A DNA stretch of 64,000 nucleotides from an uncultured Clostridia bacterium. GTDB lineage: Bacteria > Bacillota > Clostridia > Christensenellales > Aristaeellaceae. The stretch covers positions 47,606 through 111,605 of the forward strand of contig CAKTZR010000008.1 in NCBI GenBank assembly GCA_934636105.1, in the 5' to 3' direction. This document shows positions 49,859-57,603 of the stretch, in pieces. The notes below the pieces were generated by a model that worked only from the letters and a program-made list of their open reading frames with translations, was not told the origin of the DNA and did no database searches. Within the stretch, counting starts at the first letter, position 1, and each line of letters starts with the position of its first letter. Made by a program: the position numbers and the translations under genes.

Positions 49859-50562
49859 AAACTGTCATCTTTGGCGGCACGACCGAGGGCCGCGAGCAGG
49901 CCGCGCTGGCGCTGGCGCGCGGCGAGGATGTGCGGGTCAGCGTGACGAGCGAATACGCGCGGCAGTTTCTGCCGAAGGGCGCGGCCTGCCACGTCGGCGC
50001 GCTGGATGAAGCGTCCATGACGGCATGGCTCATGCGGGAGCGCCCCGAACGCATCATCGACGCGACGCATCCCTTCGCCGTCCGCGCGACGCAGACCATC
50101 CGCGCCTGCGCCGACGCGCTGCACATTCCCTATACGCGCATCGAGCGGGCGGAGGACAGGCGCAAGGATTGGCGCGACGCGGTGACGTGGGCAGGCGATT
50201 CCGAAGAAGCGGCGGCGCTGGCCGCGCGCTGTGAGGGCAATATCCTGCTGACGACTGGCAGCCATACCTTGAACGTCTACGCCCAGAAAATCGAGCCGGA
50301 AAGGCTGTTCGTCCGCGTCCTGCCGACGCATCAAGCGCTCGACCTCTGTACGGCGGCGGGCATGGTGCAAAGCCACATCATCGCGATGCAGGGGCCGTTT
50401 TCGCGGGATTTCAACGCGGCGCTCTACGATCAGCTCCGCATCCGCGCGATGGTTTCCAAGGATTCCGGCCAGCCCGGCGGCGTGACGGACAAGGTTCTGC
50501 CCGCGCTGGAACGCGGGATCGATGTCATCATGATCGAAAGACCGAAGGAGGATGAACGATGA
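49855..50562 (+). CDS. cbiJ: Cobalt-precorrin-6A reductase
   Basis: 235 residues from ATG 49855 (overlaps the cbiA stop; a GTG two codons earlier is also possible). CbiJ/CobK signatures: KTVIFGGTTEGREQAALAL, IIDATHPFAVRATQTIRAC, NILLTTGSHTLNVYA and the late VMIERPK. It reduces the macrocycle with NAD(P)H. Overlaps cbiK by 4 bases. Confidence 0.94.
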   Translation: MKTVIFGGTTEGREQAALALARGEDVRVSVTSEYARQFLPKGAACHVGALDEASMTAWLMRERPERIIDATHPFAVRATQTIRACADALHIPYTRIERAEDRRKDWRDAVTWAGDSEEAAALAARCEGNILLTTGSHTLNVYAQKIEPERLFVRVLPTHQALDLCTAAGMVQSHIIAMQGPFSRDFNAALYDQLRIRAMVSKDSGQPGGVTDKVLPALERGIDVIMIERPKEDER

Positions 50563-51326
50563 AAAAAGCGCTGGTGATTGTGAGCTTCGGCACGACGTAT
50601 GAAAAAGGGCGGCAGAGCATCGACGCGGTGGAACGCACGCTGGCGCAGGCCGCGGAGGGTTATGACGTTTTCCGCGCGTATACGAGCAGCATCGTCCGCA
50701 AGGTGTTGAAATCGCGCGGCAAAACCGTGCCGTCGCTTGAGGAAGTGCTGGAAAAGCTGGCAAATGAAGCCTACGACACGGTATTTGTTCAGCCGACGCA
50801 CCTGCTCTATGGCAACGAATACGACGAAAAGATTCGTGCGCCGTACAGGCAGTACGAAAGCAGATTTCAGCATATCGCGCTGGGCAGGCCGCTTGTCGCG
50901 GAGAACGACGACCTGCTCAAGCTGGCCGAGATTCTGGCGGCGCTCAAGCCCGGCGACGCGGATGCGCTGCTACTGATGGGCCACGGCACGACGCACTTTG
51001 CGAACATGGTTTATCCGGCGATGCAGACGGCGCTTCGGCTGCAAGGTCATCCGAATGTTGTCGTTGCGACGGTCGAGGGCTGGCCGACGCTGGAAAACGC
51101 CATCGACGAACTGCGCGAGCTGGGCGCAAAACGCATAGAGCTGCGCCCGATGATGCTCGTCGCGGGCGACCACGCGCAAAACGATATGGCAGGCGACGAC
51201 GCGGACAGCTGGAAAAGCCGCCTGACCGCCGCCGAGTTTGACGTACATTGCACCGTGGAAGGGCTTGGAACGCTGGAAAACGTGCAGAAATTATATGTGG
51301 AGCATTTGAAAGCGGAGCTGAAATAA
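50559..51326 (+). CDS. cbiK: Sirohydrochlorin cobaltochelatase
   Basis: 255 residues, CbiK type. KKALVIVSFGTTYEKGRQSI at the start, metal-binding histidine in LLMGHGTTHFAN, and LRPMMLVAGDHAQNDMAG near the C-terminus. No signal peptide, so it is the cytoplasmic form. It inserts Co(II) into sirohydrochlorin, the committed step of the anaerobic route. Last gene of the operon; a strong terminator follows. Confidence 0.95.
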   Translation: MKKALVIVSFGTTYEKGRQSIDAVERTLAQAAEGYDVFRAYTSSIVRKVLKSRGKTVPSLEEVLEKLANEAYDTVFVQPTHLLYGNEYDEKIRAPYRQYESRFQHIALGRPLVAENDDLLKLAEILAALKPGDADALLLMGHGTTHFANMVYPAMQTALRLQGHPNVVVATVEGWPTLENAIDELRELGAKRIELRPMMLVAGDHAQNDMAGDDADSWKSRLTAAEFDVHCTVEGLGTLENVQKLYVEHLKAELK

Positions 51327-51337
51327 AATAAGGATAA

Positions 51338-51387
51338 GAAAAACCACGCTTGATCCGTGTGCAGACATGGAAAAAGCGTGGTTTTTT
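51338..51387 (+). terminator. Terminator of the cobalamin operon
   Basis: AAAAACCACGCTT and AAGCGTGGTTTTTT form a perfect stem, ending in a T run about 60 bases past the cbiK stop. Confidence 0.9.
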
Positions 51388-51462
51388 GTAAAGCTCGGTC
51401 GCGTGTAGAAAACATACGATTTCAGCAAAACGACGGCGGAGGTGCAGGCGGCCTCAGGCCGC

Positions 51463-51807
51463 TTAATGCGTCCCCCAAACGACGGTCAGACCCTTTTCGC
51501 GGAAGGCCGCCGCCATTTTCGCCATGCCGGGGCAGGCGGTTTCCTCCGTGCGCCCGCCGCACAGACCAATATGGACGATCTCCACGCCTTCGCTGACAAA
51601 GCGCTCCAGCTTCTCGACAAAGCCCGCGTCCTGCATCGGGTCGCCGTCCTTGACGCAGTGAGAGCAGCGCATGAACGCCGTCAGCCGAAGCTCCTCGCCC
51701 GCATAGCGCTCGAAGGACTTGCGGCGGTCGTAAAAGGCGTTCAGGCAGGCGCAGCCCGCGCAGACCGTGTTGGAATTTTCGCAGGCCACAATCGCAATTC
51801 GTTTCAT
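51463..51807 (-). CDS. CGGC-domain protein
   Basis: 114 residues, cysteine-rich: NTVCAGCACLNAF near residue 15, FMRCSHC near 45, and GLCGGRTEETACPG near 85. This matches the CGGC domain (PF08821), a predicted metal-binding domain of unknown function. It is the last gene of the B12-riboswitch-controlled ABC operon on the minus strand, so a role in handling the imported metal or corrinoid is a reasonable guess. A 12-base-arm hairpin (51842-51868) precedes it. Confidence 0.8.
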   Translation of the reverse strand: MKRIAIVACENSNTVCAGCACLNAFYDRRKSFERYAGEELRLTAFMRCSHCVKDGDPMQDAGFVEKLERFVSEGVEIVHIGLCGGRTEETACPGMAKMAAAFREKGLTVVWGTH

Positions 51808-51841
51808 AACTCAGTACCCTCTCTAGAACTATATTGTTTTT

Positions 51842-51868
51842 CTGATCGACCGCAAAGCGGTCGATCAG
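51842..51868. repeat. Perfect inverted repeat next to repeat copy 4
   Basis: CTGATCGACCGC and GCGGTCGATCAG around AAA. No T run follows on either strand, so it is not an intrinsic terminator; copy 2 has a looser GCGCGAAGCG at the equivalent place. Confidence 0.7.
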
Positions 51869-51875
51869 CGGGAGG

Positions 51876-51922
51876 TGTCGGAACCTCAGGTTCCGACCGG
51901 AGTTTGAGGCGGAGCCTCAAGC
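51876..51922 (+). repeat. Dispersed intergenic repeat, copy 4
   Basis: GGGAGG, palindrome TCGGAACCTCAGGTTCCGA, then GAGTTTGAGGC and GCCTCAA arms. Same architecture as copies 1 and 2. Its second half encodes the last residues (EAPPQTPVGT) of the ABC ATPase gene read from the minus strand. Confidence 0.75.
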
Positions 51923-52593
51923 GTACCCAGCCGCCCGTCCTCCATGTTCACAATCTCGTCGCAGAATTGCTCGGCCAGCGCCGTGCTGTGCGTGATGAAC
52001 AGATAAGCAGTCTGATGCTGCTGCTGATAGCGGCGCAGAAAGTCGATCATCTGCGCCTGCGTAATCACGTCGAGCATGCTGGTCGGCTCGTCGAGCAGGA
52101 TCATTTCCGGCTCAAGCACGGTGACGCGGGCCAGCGCCGCGCGCTGCAACTCGCCGCCGGAAAGCTCGCCGGGATAGCGGGCAAGATGCTCGGCGTGCAG
52201 GCCGAACGGCTCAATGACGGAGAGGATCGCCCCGTCGTTAAACAGCCTGCCCGTCAGCTTGAACGGCTCGACAAGGCTTTGCCGAAGCGTGAGCTGGGGA
52301 TTGAACGAAACCTCCGGGTGCTGAAAGAGAATCTGGATTTTGCGCCGCGCCTGCCCGCGAATGGGATAGCCCAGCCGCTCGCCGTGGAAAAACAGCTCGC
52401 CGGAATCGGGTTTGAGCAAGCCGACCATCATCTGCCCCAGCGTGGATTTGCCGCTGCCGCTCTGGCCGAGCAGGCCGAGCGTCCTGCCCCTTTGCAGGGT
52501 CAGCGACGCACTGTCCACCGCGGTGAACCACGTCTTATCCGCCCCGCGGAAGCGTTTGGTCAGCGAGACGGCCTTCATGATGGTTTCACACAT
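51886..52593 (-). CDS. Oligopeptide/nickel-type ABC transporter ATPase (second)
   Basis: 235 residues, DppF/NikE-like. Walker A GLLGQSGSGKSTLGQMMVG, Q-loop region QILFQHPEVSFNP, signature ELSGGELQRAALAR and Walker B MILLDEPTSMLD. Shorter than most DppF proteins because it lacks the C-terminal oligopeptide/cysteine extension. The final residues derive from the dispersed repeat. It pairs with the preceding ATPase (8-base overlap). Confidence 0.88.
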   Translation of the reverse strand: MCETIMKAVSLTKRFRGADKTWFTAVDSASLTLQRGRTLGLLGQSGSGKSTLGQMMVGLLKPDSGELFFHGERLGYPIRGQARRKIQILFQHPEVSFNPQLTLRQSLVEPFKLTGRLFNDGAILSVIEPFGLHAEHLARYPGELSGGELQRAALARVTVLEPEMILLDEPTSMLDVITQAQMIDFLRRYQQQHQTAYLFITHSTALAEQFCDEIVNMEDGRLGTLEAPPQTPVGT

Positions 52594-53518
52594 ACTGCCA
52601 ACACCTCACTTTGTGGCCGTCCACGTCCGCCATCGGCGGCATTTCGGCGCATTTTTCGCTGCAATCCGGGCAGCGCATCCGATATTTGCAGCCGGTCACG
52701 CGCGTGTCGTCATGCGCCGGGGCATAACCGGGACGGAAATGCAGCCCGTTTTCCGGCATAGCGGCCAGCATATCGCGCGTGTAGGGATGCAGCGGATGGG
52801 CGTACAACTCATCCGCATCGGCGACCTCGATGAGATTCGCCGCATACATCACACCGATGCGATTGGCGATGGCGCGCGCAAAGCTCAGGTCGTGCGTGAC
52901 GCAGACCATCGTCTGCCCGTCCAGCTCGTTCAGCGTGTCAGCGACCAGACGGATGCGTGCTTCGTCCAGCCCTTTGGTCGGCTCGTCAAAGAGCAGAAGC
53001 TCCGCGTCGGCACTGATGCCCATCGCAATCAGCGCACGCTGGCGCATGCCGCCGCTCAGCGTGTAGGGGTACTGCCGCGCCAGCTCTTCCTCGCGGCCGA
53101 GGTGAAAGCGGCACATCAGCTCCACCGCACGGGCAATCGCCTGTTTTTTGTTCAGGCCGCGATGCGCCATCAGCGGTTCGCCGACCTGCAAGCCGACGGA
53201 AAGCAGCGGATTCATGCCGTTGCCGCTTCCCTGCGGCACATAGGAGACCCGGCCGCCGCGGACGCCGTCCAGCTGCTTGGGCGAAAGGGCGAACAGGCTT
53301 TGCCCGTGAAAGCGCACGTCGCCGCTGACGACGGCACTGGGCGGGAGCAGGCGAAGCACAGAGAGCAGCAGAATGCTCTTGCCGCTGCCCGTTTCGCCGA
53401 TGATGCAGAGCTTGTCGCCGGGAAAGACGGAGAGGAAAACCTGCTCGACCGCCTGCACGGCGCTGCCGTTGGCAAAGCGGACGGAGACGTTTTGAATATC
53501 CAAAATCGCGTTTTCCAC
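52586..53518 (-). CDS. Oligopeptide/nickel-type ABC transporter ATPase (first)
   Basis: 310 residues, DppD/NikD-like, from a GTG at 53518 (AGGGAG ribosome site 8 bases away). Walker A IGETGSGKSILLLSVL, signature TLSGGMRQRALIAMG and Walker B LLLFDEPTKGLD. The C-terminal extension carries the cysteine cluster of this family (CKYRMRCPDCSEKCAEMPPM), which in related ATPases can hold an iron-sulfur cluster. Walker A has Ile where Thr is common (GKSI). Confidence 0.9.
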   Translation of the reverse strand: MENAILDIQNVSVRFANGSAVQAVEQVFLSVFPGDKLCIIGETGSGKSILLLSVLRLLPPSAVVSGDVRFHGQSLFALSPKQLDGVRGGRVSYVPQGSGNGMNPLLSVGLQVGEPLMAHRGLNKKQAIARAVELMCRFHLGREEELARQYPYTLSGGMRQRALIAMGISADAELLLFDEPTKGLDEARIRLVADTLNELDGQTMVCVTHDLSFARAIANRIGVMYAANLIEVADADELYAHPLHPYTRDMLAAMPENGLHFRPGYAPAHDDTRVTGCKYRMRCPDCSEKCAEMPPMADVDGHKVRCWQYV

Positions 53519-53523
53519 AGTAA

Positions 53524-54324
53524 TCACTCCCTTCTCTGCCGGCCGTAGTAGCCTATGAGCATGAAGCCCATCACCGCGACGCTGATACAGATAATCGGCG
53601 GCAGATACCACCAGATCTGTTTGCGCAGGATGCTGTTGCGGAAGAAGGCGAAATGCAGAATGTTGCCCCAGCTCTTCTGGCCGTAGGTGCCCAGGCCGAG
53701 AAAGCTCAGGCCGGATTCCGTCGTCATCGCGCTGGAAACGGAAAGCGCCATGCGCGTGAGCAGAATATCCTTGAGGTTGGGCAGAATATGGCGCACCATG
53801 ATGACCGGCGCGGAAACGCCCATCGCTTTTTCAATTTTGATATAAGGCAGCTCGCAGATCTGCTTGACGCGCGTGCGCAGGATGCGCGCCGTGCCTGTCC
53901 ACGCGGTGATGCTGATGGCCAGAATCAGGCTGAACATGCCGCTCTTGAGGTAGGCAATGAGCAACATTGTCAGCGGCAGGGACGGAACGGCCATCGCCAC
54001 GTCGATGACGGCGCAGATGATTTTATCCGCCGTGCCGCCGAAATACCCGGCGATGAGCGCCAGGGCCGTGCCGACCAGCGAAACCAGCAGCGCGGAGAAC
54101 ACGCCGAGCAGCAGTGATACGCGCGTGCCGTAGACCATCTCGCTGAAAATATCCTGCCCCAAATCGTTCGTGCCGAGCAAGTGTTCCGCGCTGGGCTTGA
54201 GATACGCCGTGCCCAGCTCGGAGGGGTCATACGGAGCGATGAAATCCGCGAAAATCGCAATCAGGCAGAACGCCAGAATGATGCACCAGCCTGCAATCGC
54301 GGCGGGATTATGCTTTTTACGCAC
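53524..54324 (-). CDS. Oligopeptide/nickel-type ABC permease (DppC/NikC type)
   Basis: 266 residues with about six membrane segments. GTNDLGQDIFSEMVYGTRVSL is the family signature after the first segment, and the EAA region reads IKIEKAMGVSAPVIMVRHILPN. It ends in a positively charged tail. Paired with the DppB-type permease upstream (8-base overlap). Confidence 0.92.
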   Translation of the reverse strand: MRKKHNPAAIAGWCIILAFCLIAIFADFIAPYDPSELGTAYLKPSAEHLLGTNDLGQDIFSEMVYGTRVSLLLGVFSALLVSLVGTALALIAGYFGGTADKIICAVIDVAMAVPSLPLTMLLIAYLKSGMFSLILAISITAWTGTARILRTRVKQICELPYIKIEKAMGVSAPVIMVRHILPNLKDILLTRMALSVSSAMTTESGLSFLGLGTYGQKSWGNILHFAFFRNSILRKQIWWYLPPIICISVAVMGFMLIGYYGRQRRE

Positions 54325-55309
54325 GCTCTGCCGCCTCCTCCCGAATGCGCGGGTCGATCGCCGCCGCTACAATATCGCCCAGCAGGTTGCTGAGCACGAC
54401 GCAGAGCGCCGAAAGCAGGAAGCAGAACTGCGCGGTCGCAAAATCGCGGCAGGATACGGCGTTGTACATCATCTGACCCATGCCCTTCCAGCCAAAGACG
54501 ACCTCGACCACCATCGCGCCGGAGAGCAGCCCGCCCAGCTGCATACACAGCGAGGTGGAATACGGCACGAGCGCGTTTTTGAGCACATGACGAAAGAGCA
54601 CCTTGTTTTGGCCGATGCCCTTCGCGCGCGCAGTGAGGATGTATTCCTCCTGCCGAATCTGGGAGACGGTGCTTTTCATCAGCATGAAATCGCCCGACGT
54701 GCGGAACAGAATCAAAATGCACAACGGCAGAATCGTATGCTGGAAGATGCTTGCTGTCCGCGCCGCACCGGAAAGGCCGGGAGAGACCATGCCGTTGATC
54801 GGCACCCACTTGAGCTTGTAGGCGAACGCGATGAGCAGCAACAGACTCAGGCAGTTGGAGGGAATGGTGTTCAGAAACAGAAAAAACGGCGTGGCAATGC
54901 GGTCAAACCACCCGCCGGGGCGGATGCCCGCGTGAATGCCGAGCACCGCGCCGAGGATGCAGGAGACGATAAGCGTCGGCACGGAGAGCAGCAGCGTCCA
55001 ATACGCTGCGGAACGGAAATTTTCGATGACGGGCTTCTGGTTGGTGTAGGAAAGGCCGAAATCCAGCGTCAGCACGCTTTTCATGTAGCGCGCGTACTGC
55101 GTCGGCAAATCGTCGTTCAGGCCGAACTTCTCCGTGACCTGTTCCAGATAGGCCGGGTTGTTATCCAGCAGGTAATAATATTCCTCCTCGCCGATCAGGA
55201 AGATAATCGGGTCGCCCGGCATGGTATGCACCAGCGTAAAGCTGATGGTGATAATCAGCCAGATCGTCGCGATGGCGATGAGGGTTTTCTTGAGAATGTG
55301 TTTGAGCAA
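54317..55309 (-). CDS. Oligopeptide/nickel-type ABC permease (DppB/NikB type)
   Basis: 330 residues from a TTG at 55309, chosen because GGAGGTG lies 8 bases upstream; the frame extends further but into non-coding repeat DNA. Membrane segment 1 is LIAIATIWLIITISFTLVHTMPGDP with the family's MPGDP motif; the EAA loop reads ILTARAKGIGQNKVLFRHVLKN. It forms the channel with the DppC-type subunit. Confidence 0.9.
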   Translation of the reverse strand: MLKHILKKTLIAIATIWLIITISFTLVHTMPGDPIIFLIGEEEYYYLLDNNPAYLEQVTEKFGLNDDLPTQYARYMKSVLTLDFGLSYTNQKPVIENFRSAAYWTLLLSVPTLIVSCILGAVLGIHAGIRPGGWFDRIATPFFLFLNTIPSNCLSLLLLIAFAYKLKWVPINGMVSPGLSGAARTASIFQHTILPLCILILFRTSGDFMLMKSTVSQIRQEEYILTARAKGIGQNKVLFRHVLKNALVPYSTSLCMQLGGLLSGAMVVEVVFGWKGMGQMMYNAVSCRDFATAQFCFLLSALCVVLSNLLGDIVAAAIDPRIREEAAERA

Positions 55310-55437
55310 AAGGAGAACACCTCCGTTGCGGTATGTAAAACACAAAAGTTTGATACACGCGGCCGAAATTGATGTTATTCTTATGGATGGAAAAAAGGGG
55401 CGGCATTGGCTGACCGCTATCCCCGGTTTTGGGGGTT

Positions 55438-55466
55438 CGCGGACGCGCAATGCGCGCCCCTACATC
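55438..55466 (-). repeat. Short palindromic repeat, copy B
   Basis: Inverted, identical copy of the 47899-47925 element (GTAGGGGCGCGCATTGCGCG). It lies between the binding-protein and permease genes of the ABC operon. Confidence 0.75.
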
Positions 55467-55485
55467 AAGTGAGAGGAAAAAAGAC

Positions 55486-57105
55486 TTACTTCGCTGTCAG
55501 GTCAAACCACGTTCTGGCGTTGATAACGCCCCAGCTCTGCCAGTTATCCCAGCCGTCGATCTTATCGGTGCGATACGGGAAGAAGCCCGTCTGCCACGCG
55601 AAGGTCAGCGCGAACATCTCTTCGTCGGCGAGGTGCTGAAGGTTGCGGCTGTTTTCAATATACTGCTCGTCGTTGATGGCCTCGGTCATCGCATAGTAGT
55701 ATTCCTTCAGGCGCGGATCATGGCAGCTGCCCCAGTGCCAGCCGGAATCGCCGTCGCGCAGCTCGGCAAGCATGTAGCGGAACGGCGTGGAATAGACCAT
55801 GCCGGAGGTGGTGAAGGTGATGGAGATGTCGTAATCCTCCTTGGTCACCTTATCCTCCCAGATTTCGCTGTTGGCGATGGCTTCCTCGTCGATGTGGCAG
55901 TTCACGCCGACGTTCTGCAAAGACTTGCAGACGATTTCGCCCAGACGGGAGCGCACTTCCATGCTGCGGGAATACTGCGGAATGACGGACAGATCCATCT
56001 TGCCGCCGTCCGGCAGTTCGCGCCAGCCGTCGCCGTCCGCATCGACATAGCCTGCCGCATCCAGCATGGATTTCGCGGTCTCCGCGTTGTATTCGAGCAT
56101 CGCGATGGAATCGTCAAAGCCCTTGAAGCACGGGCCCAGCACGCCGCGGTTGGCGGGCTTGCCGTATTCGCCGTTGATGGCAGTCGCCGCGGTCGGATAG
56201 TCGATGGCGTAGGCAATAGCCTGACGGAAATTCGCGTCGTCGCCCGGCGTGCGGCTGCAACCGAACAGCATCTGATAGCTGCCTGCGAACGGGCTTTCGC
56301 CCATGTCGAGGCCGTCCATGCCGGTGAAGCTGTCGATGAGCGTCGCTTCAATCGGGTTGGCGTAGTTGTAATACGCGTCGCACTCGCCGCTGGCCAGCGC
56401 CATCATCAGGCTCGCCTGATCCGCGTAGGTCTGCACGGTCACCTTGTCCACGGTGATTTCGCCGAGGAACGCGTTCTCCGGCACGGCCTCATAATAGGAG
56501 GTCTGGGAATCCACATCGTAGCCCACCAGCTTGTACGGGCCGCAGCCAATCGCCGCGTCCTCGCCGGTGTAGTGGGAATAATCCTCGATGCCTTCCCAAA
56601 TGTGTTTGGCGTAGATGCAGGCCGTGTTCATGCAGGAGGTGTTGAGATAATAATACACGTCCGGCTGGGAGAAGGTCAGGCGCGCGGCATTTTCGCCGGT
56701 GATTTCCACGCTGACCAGATTGGACAGGCCTCCGACCTTCTTCACGTCGCGCTGATATTCAAACGTGAAGATGATATCCTCGTCGGTCACGGGCTGGCCG
56801 TCATGCCAGATCGCGCCCTTGTGCCAGGTGAAATCCAGCACCTTGCCGTCTTCGGAAATCTCATAGCTGGTGAAGAAATAGGGCTGCAAATCGCCGTTCG
56901 CGTCGCGATAGACGTAGTTGCCCTGCGTCAGGCCGTTGTAATTCATGCGGCCGAACGCGTCGCTCTGGGTGGTCATGTTGAAGGTGTTGTTGGCGGTCGT
57001 CGTGCCGATGATGAGGTTTTCGACGTGCTTTTTGCCCTCGGCGATGGCGCAGGAGAGCGTGAGCACAAGCGCCAGTGCGAGCAGCAGGGAGACAAGCTTT
57101 TTCAT
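55486..57105 (-). CDS. Family-5 solute-binding protein under a cobalamin riboswitch
   Basis: 539 residues from ATG 57105 (AAAAGGAGGAACA ribosome site). Signal peptide MKKLVSLLLALALVLTLSCAIA; the cysteine context (TLSC) is not a proper lipobox, and AIAE suggests signal peptidase I. The family-5 (DppA/NikA/OppA) fold is evident: SYEISEDGKVLDFTWHKGAIWHDGQPVTDEDIIFTFEYQ and later GCGPYKLVGYD, FRQAIAYAIDYPTA. Regulation by a B12 riboswitch suggests a ligand linked to corrinoid metabolism: cobalt, a cobalt chelate or a corrinoid, rather than ordinary peptides. Confidence 0.9.
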   Translation of the reverse strand: MKKLVSLLLALALVLTLSCAIAEGKKHVENLIIGTTTANNTFNMTTQSDAFGRMNYNGLTQGNYVYRDANGDLQPYFFTSYEISEDGKVLDFTWHKGAIWHDGQPVTDEDIIFTFEYQRDVKKVGGLSNLVSVEITGENAARLTFSQPDVYYYLNTSCMNTACIYAKHIWEGIEDYSHYTGEDAAIGCGPYKLVGYDVDSQTSYYEAVPENAFLGEITVDKVTVQTYADQASLMMALASGECDAYYNYANPIEATLIDSFTGMDGLDMGESPFAGSYQMLFGCSRTPGDDANFRQAIAYAIDYPTAATAINGEYGKPANRGVLGPCFKGFDDSIAMLEYNAETAKSMLDAAGYVDADGDGWRELPDGGKMDLSVIPQYSRSMEVRSRLGEIVCKSLQNVGVNCHIDEEAIANSEIWEDKVTKEDYDISITFTTSGMVYSTPFRYMLAELRDGDSGWHWGSCHDPRLKEYYYAMTEAINDEQYIENSRNLQHLADEEMFALTFAWQTGFFPYRTDKIDGWDNWQSWGVINARTWFDLTAK

Positions 57106-57132
57106 TCGGATTGTTCCTCCTTTTGTTTGGTG

Positions 57133-57187
57133 CGCAAGACGACAAAAAGCACTGCATCGACAATCTTTTTTCGGTCGGCACAGTGCT
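57133..57187 (-). terminator. Expression-platform terminator of riboswitch 2
   Basis: On the minus strand AAAGCACTG and CAGTGCTTTTT pair (with an inner CGAC/GTCG stem), about 35 bases before the ribosome site of the binding-protein gene. Confidence 0.8.
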
Positions 57188-57284
57188 TTGAGCGCGCCAA
57201 ACAAGCCCGCCGCCGTCAGGAGGAACGGGATATTTGGGTACAGAAAAAACAGCTCTTCCGAGACCGGGAAGACCCTTGATTGCC

Positions 57285-57483
57285 GCGAAAAGTATGTATT
57301 CTGACTCAGGCTTCCCAGCAGACGCTCTCGCCTTCCCAGAGCTTTCGCCCCAGTGACTGACCCGAAGGTCGTGAGAGCCGCTCAGCCAATACAGCAGCGG
57401 TCCTGTGCGGGATTCTCACCCGGCTTCCCATGCGCAAAGGCATGATGCTTTTCGCTACGCTATGCAGTTTGAGACTTACGCCA
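57285..57483 (-). promoter_or_regulatory. Cobalamin riboswitch 2 (ABC importer operon)
   Basis: On the minus strand: GGGAAGCCGGGTGAGAATCC, CCGCACAGGACCGC, a CAGTCACTG segment and the 3' B12-box region AAGCCTGAGTCAGAATACA. These fit the cobalamin riboswitch core. The sequence is clearly different in subtype from riboswitches 1 and 3. Confidence 0.9.
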
Positions 57484-57489
57484 TCAAGA

Positions 57490-57518
57490 ATTATAGGGTT
57501 TCGGAGAGCGTTTGTCAA
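57490..57518 (-). promoter_or_regulatory. Promoter of riboswitch 2
   Basis: TTGACA (complement of 57513-57518), 17-base spacer, TATAAT (complement of 57490-57495): full consensus. Confidence 0.88.
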
Positions 57519-57542
57519 GGAAAGCAAAGGAAAAATAAAAAG

Positions 57543-57592
57543 AAACGGCGCTTCCGCCCCAATGGGAAAAACGGAAGCGCCGCAGATGAAAA
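57543..57592 (-). terminator. Terminator of the TRAP operon
   Basis: CGGCGCTTCCG and CGGAAGCGCCG arms around a loop, followed on the minus strand by TTTCTTTTT. Confidence 0.88.
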
Positions 57593-57603
57593 AGGGAAAA
57601 CGG

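Noticed and set aside
51842..51868. Strong hairpin considered as terminator of the ABC operon
   Set aside because: No T run follows on either strand and the CGGC gene lies downstream on the same strand.
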